Made by a program: the position numbers and the translations under genes
From: Megalopta genalis
Lineage: Eukaryota > Arthropoda > Insecta > Hymenoptera > Halictidae
NCBI RefSeq assembly: GCF_051020955.1
Contig: NW_027476267.1
Span: 62,001-126,000 of the forward strand
DNA: 64,000 nucleotides
Direction: 5' to 3'
In this document: piece by piece, positions 1 to 11,845 of the stretch
Layout: every line of letters starts with the position of its first letter
Numbering within the stretch: the first letter of the stretch is position 1
The notes under the pieces: model-generated
What the model was told of the DNA's origin: nothing
The model's input: the letters and a program-made list of their open reading frames with translations, nothing else
Databases searched by the model: none

Positions 1-1696
1 GAACAAATGGTTTAGCCTCAAATACTTGTGATATACATGATTTTGTTTCAACTGCATGCGAAACTACTGAGTTAGCTTCAAATCCAAGCGAAACACATGA
101 TTTAGCTTCAAATACTTGCCATATAAATGATATAGCTTCAATTGCAGGCGATACAAACCAGTTAACTTCAATTCCATGCGAAACAAATGATTTAGTTTCA
201 AATCAATGCTAAGTAAAAGGCTTAGCTTCAAATCCATGCGAAACGAATGATTTAGCTTCAAATACTTTCCTTATAAATGATATAGCTTCAAATGCAAGGC
301 GAAACAAACGAGTTATATTCAAATCTATACGAAACACATGATTTAGCTTTAAATTAATGCGAAGTAGAACGATTAGCTTCAAATCCATGCGAAACGAATG
401 GTTTATCTTCAAAAACTTGTGATATTCATGATTCAGCTTCAACTGCTTGCGAAACAAACGAGCTAGCTTCAAATCCAAGCGAAACACATGATTTAGCTTT
501 AATTCAATGCGAAGTAGAAGTCTTAGCTTCAAATCCTTGCGATAAATATGGTTCAGCCTCTAATACTTCTGAGATACATGATTTAGGATCAACTGCATGC
601 GAAAGAAATGAGTTAGTTTCAAATTCAAGCAAAACACATGATTTAGCTTCAAATCAGTGCGGAGTAGAACGATTAGCTTCAAATCCACGCGAAACAAATG
701 GTTTATTTTCAAATACTTGTGATATTCATGATTCTACATCAACTGCATGCGAAACAAATTATTTAGCTTCAGATATTTATGATTTAGCTTCAACTGCATG
801 TGAATCAAACGAGTTAGCTTCAAATCCAAGCGAAAGACATGATTTAGCTTCAAATGAATGCGGAGTAGAAGACTTAGCTTCAAATCTATGCGGAACAAAT
901 GGTTTAGCCTCAAATACTTGTGATATACATGATTTAGCTTCAACTGCATGCGAAACAACTGAGTTAGCTACAAATCCAAGCGAAACACATGATTTAGCTT
1001 CAAATCAATGCGAAGTAGAAAGCTTAGCTTCAAATCAATGCGGAACAAATGGTTTAGATTCAGATACTTGTGATAAACATGATTTAGCTTCCTCTGCATG
1101 CGAAACAAACGAGTTAGCTTCAAATCCAAGCGAAACACATGGTTTACTTTCAAATTAATGCGAAGTAGAAGGCTTAGCTTCAAATCCATGCGAACCGAAT
1201 GGTTTAGCTTCAATTGCTTGCGATACAAATGATATAGCTTCAAATGCAGGCGAAAGAAACGAGTTAGCTACAAATCCGTGCGAAACACATGATTTAGCTT
1301 GAAATCAATGCGAAGTAGAAGGCTTGTCTTCTAATCCATGCGGAACAAATGGATTAGCTACAAATACTTGTGATAGACATGATTTAGCTTCAACTGCATG
1401 CGAAACAAACGAGTTAGCTTCAAATCCAAGCGAAACACATGATTTAGTTTCAAATCAATGCGAAGTAGAAGACTTAGCTTCAAATCCATGCGAAACGAAT
1501 GAATTAGATTCAAATACTTGCCTTATAAATGATATAGCTTCAAATGCAGGCGAAACAAACGAGATAGCTTTAAATCCAAGCGAAACACATGATTTAGCTT
1601 CAAATGAATGCGGAGTAGAAGACTTAGCTTCAAATCCATACGAAACGAATGGTTTAGCTTCAAATACTTGCGATATAAATGATATAGCTTCAAATG
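1..1696 (+). repeat. Block duplicated at 6415-8110 (offset 6,414 bp)
   Basis: Position 1 aligns with 6415 and position 181 with 6595, both at an offset of 6,414 bp, with only scattered substitutions. Shared rare forms include gaagtaaaaggc-like variants near 207 and 6621, a one-base insertion (gcaaggcgaaac) near 294 and 6708, and the gcttcctctgcatgcg form near 1086 and 7500. The match breaks at 1697/8111, where a 600-bp tandem duplication starts in the right copy. Beyond that insertion the match resumes at an offset of 7,014 bp (1697 with 8711) and continues to about 2570/9584. The left end of the block lies outside the window. Confidence 0.85.
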
Positions 1697-4069
1697 CAGG
1701 CGGAACAAACGAGTTAGCTTTAAATCCAAGCGAAACACATGATTTAGTTTCAAATCAGTGCCAAGTAGAAGGCTTAGCTTCAAATCAATGCGAAACGAAT
1801 GGTTTAGCTTCAAATACTTGCGATATAAATGATATAGCTTCAAATGCAGGCGGAACAAACGAGTTAGCTTTAATTCCAAGCGAAACACATGATTTAGTTT
1901 CAAATCAGTGCCAAGTAGAAGGCTTAGCTTCAAATCAATGCGAAAGGAATGGTTTAGATTCAGATACTTGTAATAAACATGATTTAGCGTCCACTGCATG
2001 CGAAACAAACGACATAGCTTCAAATGCAAGCGAAACACATGATTTAGCTTCAAATGAATGCGGAGTAGAAGACTTAGCTTCAAATCCATACGAAACGAAT
2101 GGTTTAGCTTCAAATACTTGCGATATAAATGATATAGCTTCAAATGCAGGCGGAACAAACGAGTTAGCTTTAAATCCAAGCGAAACACATGATTTAGTTT
2201 CAAACCAGTGCCAAGTAGAAGGCTTATCTTCAAATCAATGCGAAACAAATGGTTTAGATTCAGATACTTGTGATAAACATGATTTAGCTTCCACTGCATG
2301 CGAAACAAACGAGTTAGCTTCAGATCCATGTGAAACACATGATTTAGCTTCCAATCAATGCAACGTAGAAGGCTTAGCTTCAAATCCATGCGAAACGAAT
2401 GGTTTAGCTTCAAATGCTTGCGATACAAATGATATAGCTTCAAATGCAGGCGAAAGAAACGAGTTAGCTACAAATCCATGCGAAACACATGATTTAATTT
2501 GAAATCAATGCAAAGTAGAAGGCTTAGCTTCAAATCCATGCGAAACAGATAGTTTAGCTTCAGATACTTGTGATAAACATGATTTAGCTTCCTCTGCATG
2601 CGAAACAAACGAGTTAGCTTCAAATCCAAGCGAAACACATGGTTTACTTTCAAATTAATGCGAAGTAGAAGGCTTAGCTTCAAATCCATGCGAACCGAAT
2701 GGTTTAGCTTCAATTGCTTGCGATACAAATGATATAGCTTCAAATGCAGGCGAAAGAAACGAGTTAGCTACAAATCCGTGCGAAACACATGATTTAGCTT
2801 GAAATCAATGCGAAGTAGAAGGCTTGTCTTCTAATCCATGCGGAACAAATGGATTAGCTACAAATACTTGTGATAGACATGATTTAGCTTCAACTGCATG
2901 CGAAACAAACGAGTTAGCTTCAAATCCAAGCGAAACACATGATTTAGTTTCAAATCAATGCGAAGTAGAAGGCTTAGCTTCAAATCCATGCGAAACGAAT
3001 GAATTAGATTCAAATACTTGCCTTATAAATGATATAGCTTCAAATGCAGGCGAAACAAACGAGATAGCTTCAAATCCAAGCGAAACACATGATTTAGCTT
3101 CAAATGAATGCGGAGTAGAAGACTCAGCTTCAAATCCATACGAAACGAATGGTTTAGCTTCAAATACTTGCGATATAAATGATATAGCTTCAAATGCAGG
3201 CGGAACAAACGAGTTAGCTTTAAATCCAAGCGAAACACATGATTTAGTTTCAAATCAGTGCCAAGTAGAAGGCTTAGCTTCAAATCAATGCGAAACGAAT
3301 GGTTTAGCTTCAAATACTTGCGATATAAATGATATAGCTTCAAATGCAGGCGGAACAAACGAGTTAGCTTTAAATCCAAGCGTACACATGATTTAGTTTC
3401 AAATCAGTGCCAAGTAGAAGGCTTAGCTTCAAATCAATGCGAAAGGAATGGTTTAGATTCAGATACTTGTAATAAACATGATTTAGCGTCCACTGCATGC
3501 GAAACAAACGAGATAGCTTCAAATCCAAGCGAAACACATGATTTAGCTTCAAATGAATGCGGAGTAGAAGACTTAGCTTCAAATCCATACGAAACGAATG
3601 GTTTAGCTTCAAATACTTGCGATATAAATGATATAGCTTCAAATGCAGGCGGAACAAACGAGTTAGCTTTAAATCCAAGCGAAACACATGATTTAGTTTC
3701 AAATCAGTGCCAAGTAGAGGGCTTATCTTCAAATCAATGCGAAACAAATGGTTTAGATTCAGATACTTGTGATAAACATGGTTTAGCTTACACTGCATGC
3801 GAAACAAACGAGTTAGCTTCAGATCCATGTGAAACACATGATTTAGCTTCCAATCAATGCAACGTAGTAGGCTTAGCTTCAAATCCATGCGAAACGAATG
3901 GTTTAGCTTCAAATGCTTGCGATACAAATGATATAGCTTCAAATGCAGGCGAAAGAAACGAGTTAGCTACAAATCCATGCGAAACACATGATTTAATTTG
4001 AAATCAATGCAAAGTAGAAGGCTTAGCTTCAAATCCATGCGAAACAGATAGTTTAGCTTCAGATACTTG
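1071..4069 (+). repeat. Tandem duplication of ~1,500 bp (10 x 150)
   Basis: Copy 1 covers about 1071-2570 and copy 2 about 2571-4069. The offset is 1,500 bp until a one-base loss near 3382 (caagcgtacacatg against caagcgaaacacatg) and 1,499 bp after it. A period of ten 150-bp units fits amplification in higher-order register. The related block at 6415-9640 continues from the equivalent of 2570 into sequence resembling 4070 onward, as if it lacks this duplication. The duplication therefore probably arose in the left block after the two blocks separated, or was lost from the right one. Confidence 0.8.
1324..2502 (+). other. Open frame of 392 codons inside array 1 (not called a gene)
   Basis: A stop-free plus frame made only of ten-residue repeats (cores such as CETNGLAS, CDINDIAS, GTNELALN, ETHDLVSN, QVEGLASN), polar and cysteine-containing. 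It has no non-repeat ends, no signal peptide and no ATG-led unique start; the nominal first codon is a TTG. It closes at a TGA carried by the gcttgaaatc/atttgaaatc class of monomer, which recurs elsewhere in the array. A near-identical open frame lies at 8338-9516. The minus strand is open over 1523-2443 as well. I read it as a by-product of a stop-free 30-bp unit. Confidence 0.3.
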
Positions 4070-7000
4070 CGATATAAATGATATAGCTTCAAATGCAGGC
4101 GAAAGAAACGAGTTAGCTTCAAATCCATGCGAAACAAATGATTTAGCTTCATATCAATGCGAAGTAGTAGGCTTAGCTTCAAATCCATGCGAAACGAATG
4201 ATTTAGCTTCAAAATACTTGCCTTATAAATGATATAGCTTAAAAGGCAGGCGAAACATACGAGTTAGTTACAAATCCAAGCGAAACACATGATTTAGCTT
4301 CAAATCAATGCGAAGCAGAAGGCTTAGCTTCAAATACATGCGAAACGAATGGTTTAGCTTCAAATGCTTGCGATATAAATGATATATCTTAAAATGCAGA
4401 CGGAACAAACGAGTTAGCTTTAAATCCAAGCGAAACACATGATTTAGTTTCAAATCAGTGCGAAGTATAAGGCTTAGCATCAAATCAATGCGAAAGAGAT
4501 GGTTTAGATTCAGATACTTGTAATAAACATGATTTAGTTTCCACTGCATGCGACACAAACGAGTTAGCTTCAAAACCAAGCGAAACACATGATTTAGCTT
4601 CAAATGAATGCGGAGTAGAAGACTTAGCTTCAAATCTATGCGGAACAAACGGTTTAGCCTCAAATACTTGTGATATACATGATTTAGCTTCAACTGCATG
4701 GGAAACAACTGAGTTAGCTTCAAATCCAAGCGAAACACATGATTTAGATTCAAATACTTGCCTTATAAATGATATAGCTTCAAGTGCAGGCGAAACAAAC
4801 GAGTTAGCTACAAATCCATGCAAAACACATGTTTAAGCTTCAAATCAATTCGAAGTAGAAGGCTTAGATTCAAATCCATGCGAAACGAAATATTTAGATT
4901 CAAATACTTGCGAATATAAGTGATATAGCTTCAAATGCAGGCGAAACAAACGAGTTAGCTTCAAATCCAAGCGAAACACATGATTTAGCTTCAAATGAAT
5001 GCGGAGTAGAAGACTTAGCTTCAAATCCATGCGAAACGAATGATTTACCTTCAAATACTTGCCTTATAAATGATATAGCTTCAAATACAGGCGAAACAAA
5101 CGAGTTAGCTTCAAATCCAAGCGAAACACATGATTTAGCTTCAAATACTTGCCGTATAAATGATATAGCTTCAATTGCAGGCGAAACAAACCAGTCACCT
5201 ACAATTCCACGCGAAACAAATGATTTATCTTCAAATCAATGCGAAGTAGAAGGCTTAGCTTCAAATCCATGCGAAACGAATGGTTTAGCTTCAAATGCTA
5301 GCGATATAAATGATATAGCTTCAAATGCAGGCGGAACAAACGAGTTAGCTTTAAATCCAAGCGAAACACATGATTTAGTTTCAAATCAGTGCCAAGTAGA
5401 AGGCTTAGCTTCAAATCAATGCGGAAGAAATGGTTTAGATTCAGATACTTGTAATAAACATGATTTAGCTTCCACTGCATTCGAAACAAACGAGTTAGCT
5501 TCAAATCCAAGCGAAACACATGATTTAGTTTCAAATTAATGCGAAGTAGAAGGCTTAGCTTCAAATCCATGCGAAACGAATGGATTAGCTTCAAATGCTT
5601 GCGATACAAATGATATAGCTTCAAATGCAGGCGAAACAAACGAGTTAGCTTCAAATCCACGTGAAACACATGATTTAGCTTGATATCAATGCGAAGTAGA
5701 AGACTTAGCTTCAAATCTATGCGGAACAAATGGTTTAGCCTCAAATACTTGTGATATACATGATTTAGCTTCAACTGCATGCGAAACTACTGAGTTAGCT
5801 TCAAATCCAAGCGGAACACATGATTTAGCTTCAAATCAATGCTAAGTAGAAGGCTTAGCTTCAAATCCATGCGAAACGAATGATTTAGCTTCAAATACTT
5901 GCCTTATAAATGATATAGCTTCAAATGCAGGCGACAAAAACGAGTTAGCTTCAAAACCAAGCGAAACACATGATTTAGCTTCAAATGAATGCGGAGTAGA
6001 AGACTTAGCTTCAAATCTATGCGGAACAAACGGTTTAGCCTCAAATACTTGTGATATACATGATTTAGCTTCAACTGCATGCGAAACAACTGAGTTAGCT
6101 TCAAATCCAAGCGAAACACATGATTTAGATTCAAATACTTGCCTTATAAATGATATAGCTTCAAGTGCAGGCGAAACAAACGAGTTAGCTACAAATCCAT
6201 GCAAAGCACATGTTTAAGCTTCAAATCAATTCGAAGTAGAAGGCTTAGATTCAAATCCATGCGAAACGAAATATTTAGATTCAAATACTTGCGAATATAA
6301 GTGATATAGTTTCAAATGCAGGCGAAACAAACGAGTTAGCTACAAATCCATGTGAAACACATGATTTAGCTTGAAATCAATGCGAAGTAGAAGACTTAGC
6401 TTCAAATCTATGCGGAACAAATGGTTTAGCCTCAAATACTTGTGATATACATGATTTAGCTTCAACTGCATGCGAAACTACTGAGTTAGCTTCAAATCCA
6501 AGCGGAACACATGATTTAGCTTCAAATACTTGCCTTATAAATGATATAGCTTCAATTGCAGGCGAAACAAACCAGTTAACTTCAATTCCATGCGAAACAA
6601 ATGATTTAGTTTCAAATCAATGCTAAGTAAAAGGCTTAGCTTCAAATCCATGCGAAACGAATGATTTAGCTTCAAATACTTTCCTTATAAATGATATAGC
6701 TTCAAATGCAAGGCGAAACAAACGAGTTATATTCAAATCTATACGAAACACATGATTTAGGTTTAAATTAATGCGAAGTAGAACGATTAGCTTCAAATCC
6801 ATGCGAAACGAATGGTTTATCTTCAAAAACTTGTGATATTCATGATTCAGCTTCAACTGCTTGCGAGACAAACGAGCTAGCTTCAAATCCAAGCGAAACA
6901 CATGATTTAGCTTTAATTCAATGCGAAGTAGAAGTCTTAGCTTCAAACCCTTGCGATAAATATGGTTCAGCCTCTAATACTTCTGAGATACATGATTTAG

Positions 7001-7510
7001 GATCAACTGCATGCGAAAGAAATGAGTTAGTTTCAAATTCAAGCAAAACACATGATTTAGCTTCAAATCAGTGCGGAGAAGAACGATTAGCTTCAAATCC
7101 ACGCGAAACAAATGGTTTATTTTCAAATACTTGTGATAATCATGATTCTACTTCAACTGCATGCGAAACAAATTATTTAGCTTCAGATATTTATGATTTA
7201 GCTTCAACTGCATGTGAATCAAACGAGTTAGCTTCAAATCCAAGCGAAAGACATGATTTAGCTTCAAATGAATGCGGAGTAGAAGACTTAGCTTCAAATC
7301 TATGCGGAACAAATGGTTTAGCCTCAAATACTTGTGATATACATGATTTAGCTTCAACTGCATGCGAAACAACTGAGTTAGCTACAAATCCAAGCGAAAC
7401 ACATGATTTAGCTTCAAATCAATGCGAAGTAGAAAGCTTAGCTTCAAATCAATGCGGAACAAATGGTTTAGATTCAGATACTTGTGATAAACATGATTTA
7501 GCTTCCTCTG

Positions 7511-8710
7511 CATGCGAAACAAACGAGTTAGCTTCAAATCCAAGCGAAACACATGGTTTACTTTCAAATTAATGCGAAGTAGAAGGCTTAGCTTCAAATC
7601 CATGCGAACCGAATGGTTTAGCTTCAATTGCTTGCGATACAAATGATATAGCTTCAAATGCAGGCGAAAGAAACGAGTTAGCTACAAATCCGTGCGAAAC
7701 ACATGATTTAGCTTGAAATCAATGCGAAGTAGAAGGCTTGTCTTCTAATCCATGCGGAACAAATGGATTAGCTACAAATACTTGTGATAGACATGATTTA
7801 GCTTCAACTGCATGCGAAACAAACGAGTTAGCTTCAAATCCAAGCGAAACACATGATTTAGTTTCAAATCAATGCGAAGTAGAAGGCTTAGCTTCAAATC
7901 CATGCGAAACGAATGAATTAGATTCAAATACTTGCCTTATAAATGATATAGCTTCAAATGCAGGCGAAACAAACGAGATAGCTTCAAATCCAAGCGAAAC
8001 ACATGATTTAGCTTCAAATGAATGCGGAGTAGAAGACTTAGCTTCAAATCCATACGAAACGAATGGTTTAGCTTCAAATACTTGCGATATAAATGATATA
8101 GCTTCAAATGCATGCGAAACAAACGAGTTAGCTTCAAATCCAAGCGAAACACATGGTTTACTTTCAAATTAATGCGAAGTAGAAGGCTTAGCTTCAAATC
8201 CATGCGAACCGAATGGTTTAGCTTCAATTGCTTGCGATACAAATGATATAGCTTCAAATGCAGGCGAAAGAAACGAGTTAGCTACAAATCCGTGCGAAAC
8301 ACATGATTTAGCTTGAAATCAATGCGAAGTAGAAGGCTTGTCTTCTAATCCATGCGGAACAAATGGATTAGCTACAAATACTTGTGATAGACATGATTTA
8401 GCTTCAACTGCATGCGAAACAAACGAGTTAGCTTCAAATCCAAGCGAAACACATGATTTAGTTTCAAATCAATGCGAAGTAGAAGGCTTAGCTTCAAATC
8501 CATGCGAAACGAATGAATTAGATTCAAATACTTGCCTTATAAATGATATAGCTTCAAATGCAGGCGAAACAAACGAGATAGCTTCAAATCCAAGCGAAAC
8601 ACATGATTTAGCTTCAAATGAATGCGGAGTAGAAGACTTAGCTTCAAATCCATACGAAACGAATGGTTTAGCTTCAAATACTTGCGATATAAATGATATA
8701 GCTTCAAATG
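7511..8710 (+). repeat. Tandem duplication of exactly 600 bp (4 x 150)
   Basis: 7511-8110 is followed directly by a copy at 8111-8710. The joint at 8110/8111 fuses one monomer type (caaatg) to another (catgcgaaac) in perfect 30-bp register. The length is four 150-bp units. Relative to the related block at 1-2570 this is a clean insertion, so the event is younger than the 6.4-kb block duplication. Confidence 0.85.
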
Positions 8711-9516
8711 CAGGCGGAACAAACGAGTTAGCTTTAAATCCAAGCGAAACACATGATTTAGTTTCAAATCAGTGCCAAGTAGAAGGCTTAGCTTCAAATC
8801 AATGCGAAACGAATGGTTTAGCTTCAAATACTTGCGATATAAATGATATAGCTTCAAATGCAGGCGGAACAAACGAGTTAGCTTTAAATCCAAGCGAAAC
8901 ACATGATTTAGTTTCAAATCAGTGCCAAGTAGAAGGCTTAGCTTCAAATCAATGCGAAAGGAATGGTTTAGATTCAGATACTTGTAATAAACATGATTTA
9001 GCGTCCACTGCATGCGAAACAAACGAGATAGCTTCAAATCCAAGCGAAACACATGATTTAGCTTCAAATGAATGCGGAGTAGAAGACTTAGCTTCAAATC
9101 CATACGAAACGAATGGTTTAGCTTCAAATACTTGCGATATAAATGATATAGCTTCAAATGCAGGCGGAACAAACGAGTTAGCTTTAAATCCAAGCGAAAC
9201 ACATGATTTAGTTTCAAATCAGTGCCAAGTAGAAGGCTTATCTTCAAATCAATGCGAAACAAATGGTTTAGATTCAGATACTTGTGATAAACATGATTTA
9301 GCTTCCACTGCATGCGAAACAAACGAGTTAGCTTCAGATCCATGTGAAACACATGATTTAGCTTCCAATCAATGCAACGTAGTAGGCTTAGCTTCAAATC
9401 CATGCGAAACGAATGGTTTAGCTTCAAATGCTTGCGATACAAATGATATAGCTTCAAATGCAGGCGAAAGAAACGAGTTAGCTACAAATCCATGCGAAAC
9501 ACATGATTTAATTTGA
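8338..9516 (+). other. Open frame of 392 codons, duplicate of the one at 1324-2502
   Basis: Same length and same decapeptide order as the open frame 7,014 bp upstream, with a few substitutions. The second copy shows that blocks are copied with their terminating stop variants, which is expected of DNA-level amplification and gives no support for translation. Confidence 0.3.
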
Positions 9517-9640
9517 AATCAATGCAAAGTAGAAGGCTTAGCTTCAAATCCATGCGAAACAGATAGTTTAGCTTCAGATACTTGCGATATAAATGATATA
9601 GCTTCAAATGCAGGCGAAAGAAACGAGTTAGCTTCAAATC

Positions 9641-11060
9641 CACGTGAAACACATGATTTAGCTTGAAATCAATGCGAAGTAGAAGACTTAGCTTCAAATC
9701 TATGCGGAACAAATGGTTTAGCCTCAAATACTTGTGATATACATGATTTAGCTTCAACTGCATGCGAAACTACTGAGTTAGCTTCAAATCCAAGCGGAAC
9801 ACATGATTTAGCTTCAAATACTTGCCATATAAATGATATAGCTTCAATTGCAGGCGAAACAAACCAGTTAACTTCAATTCCATGCGAAACAAATGATTTA
9901 GCTTCAAATCAATGCTAAGTAGAAGGCTTAGCTTCAAATCCATGCGAAACGAATGATTTAGCTTCAAATACTTGCCTTATAAGTGATATAGCTTCAAATG
10001 AAGGCGACGCAAACGAGTTAGCTTCAAATCCAAGCGAAACACATGATTTAGCTTCAAATGAATGCGGAGTAGAAGACTTAGCTTCAAATCCATGCGAAAC
10101 GAATGATTTACCTTCAAATACTTGCCTTATAAATGATATAGCTTCAAATACAGGCGAAACAAACGAGTTAGCTTCAAATCCAAGCGAAACACATGATTTA
10201 GCTTCAAATGAATGCGGAGTAGAAGACTTAGCTTCAAATCCATGCGAAACGAATGATTTACCTTCAAATACTTGCCTTATAAATGATATAGCTTCAAATA
10301 CAGGCGAAACAAACGAGTTAGCTTCAAATCCAAGCGAAACACATGATTTAGCTTCAAATACTTGCCTTATAAATGATATAGCTTCAATTGCAGGCGAAAC
10401 AAACCAGTCAACTACAATTCCATGCGAAACAAATGATTTATCTTCAAATCAATGCGAAGTAGAAGGCTTAGCTTCAAATCCATGCGAAACGAATGGTTTA
10501 GCTTCAAATGCTTGCGATATAAATGATATAGCTTCAAATGCAGGCGGAACAAACGAGTTAGCTTTAAATCCAAGCGAAACACATGATTTAGTTTCAAATC
10601 AGTGCCAAGTAGGAGGCTTAGCTTCAAATCAATGCGGAAGAAATGGTTTAGATTCAGATTCTTGTAATAAACATGATTTAGCTTCCACTGCATTCGAAAC
10701 AAACGAGTTAGCTTCAAATCCACGTGAAACACATGATTTAGCTTGAAATCAATGCGAAGTAGAAGACTTAGCTTCAAATCTATGCGGAACAAATGGTTTA
10801 GCCTCAAATACTTGTGATATACATGATTTAGCTTCAACTGCATGCGAAACTACTGAGTTAGCTTCAAATCCAAGCGGAACACATGATTTAGCTTCAAATA
10901 CTTGCCATATAAATGATATAGCTTCAATTGCAGGCGAAACAAACCAGTTAACTTCAATTCCATGCGAAACAAATGATTTAGCTTCAAATCAATGCTAAGT
11001 AGAAGGCTTAGCTTCAAATCCATGCGAAACGAATGATTTAGCTTCAAATACTTGCCTTAT
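9641..11060 (+). repeat. Repeated block with 1,080-bp offset
   Basis: The sequence from about 9641 (ccacgtgaaacacatg, then gcttgaaatcaatgcg) recurs from about 10721 with the same order of variants, including caagcggaacacatg, the accagttaac form and the aatgctaag stop variant. The offset of 1,080 bp is 36 monomers, which is not a whole number of five-mers, so this event did not keep the 150-bp register. Confidence 0.7.
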
Positions 11061-11845
11061 AAATGATATAGCTTCAAATGCAGGCGACAAAAACGAGTTA
11101 GCTTCAAACCAAGCGAAACACATAATTTAGCTTCAAATGAATGCGGAGTAGAAGACTTAGCTTCAAATCTCTGCGGAACAAACGGTTTAGACTCAAATAC
11201 TTGTGATATACATGATTTAGCTTCAACTGCATGGGAAACAACTGAGTTTAGCTTCAAATCCAAGCGAAACACATGATTTAGATTCAAATACTTGCCTTAT
11301 AAATGATATAGCTTCAAGTGCAGGCGAAACAAACGAGTTAGCTACAAATCCATGCAAAACACATGTTTAAGCTTCAAATCAATTCGAAGTAGAAGGCTTA
11401 GATTCAAATCCACGCGAAACGAAATATTTAGATTCAAATACTTGCGAATATAAGTGATATAGCTTCAAATGCAGGCGAAACAAACGAGTTAGCTACAAAT
11501 CCATGTGAAACACATGATTTAGTTTGAAATCAATGCGAAGTAGAAGACTTAGCTTCAAATCTATGCGGAACAAATGGTTTAGCCTCAAATACTTGTGATA
11601 TACATGATTTAGCTTCAACTGCATGCGAAACTACTGAGTTAGCTTCAAATCCAAGCGGAACACATGATTTAGCTTCAAATGAATGCGGAGTAGAAGACTT
11701 AGCTTCAAATCTATGCGGAACAAATGGTTTAGCCTCAAATACTTGTGATATACATGATTTAGCTTCAACTGCGTGCGAAACAACTGAGTTAGCTACAAAT
11801 CCAAGCGGAACACATGATTTAGCTTCAAATGAATGCGGAGTAGAA

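Larger units (their letters stand above)
1..11845 (+). repeat. Array 1a: homogenised part with block duplications
   Basis: This part is rich in near-identical blocks: 1-2570 resembles 6415-9584, 1071-2570 is repeated at 2571-4069, 7511-8110 is repeated at 8111-8710, and the 9641 region is repeated 1,080 bp downstream. Marker variants such as agttaacttcaattcc and aatgctaagtag recur in several blocks. High similarity among distant blocks suggests recent amplification by unequal exchange or a similar process. The right boundary is approximate: near 11845-11890 the monomers change to the forms typical of the next segment. Confidence 0.75.

Noticed and set aside
1324..2502. Pentapeptide-repeat protein (A[DN]Lxx)
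   Set aside because: The DLASN-like motif comes only every ten residues and the intervening five do not fit the pentapeptide rule.
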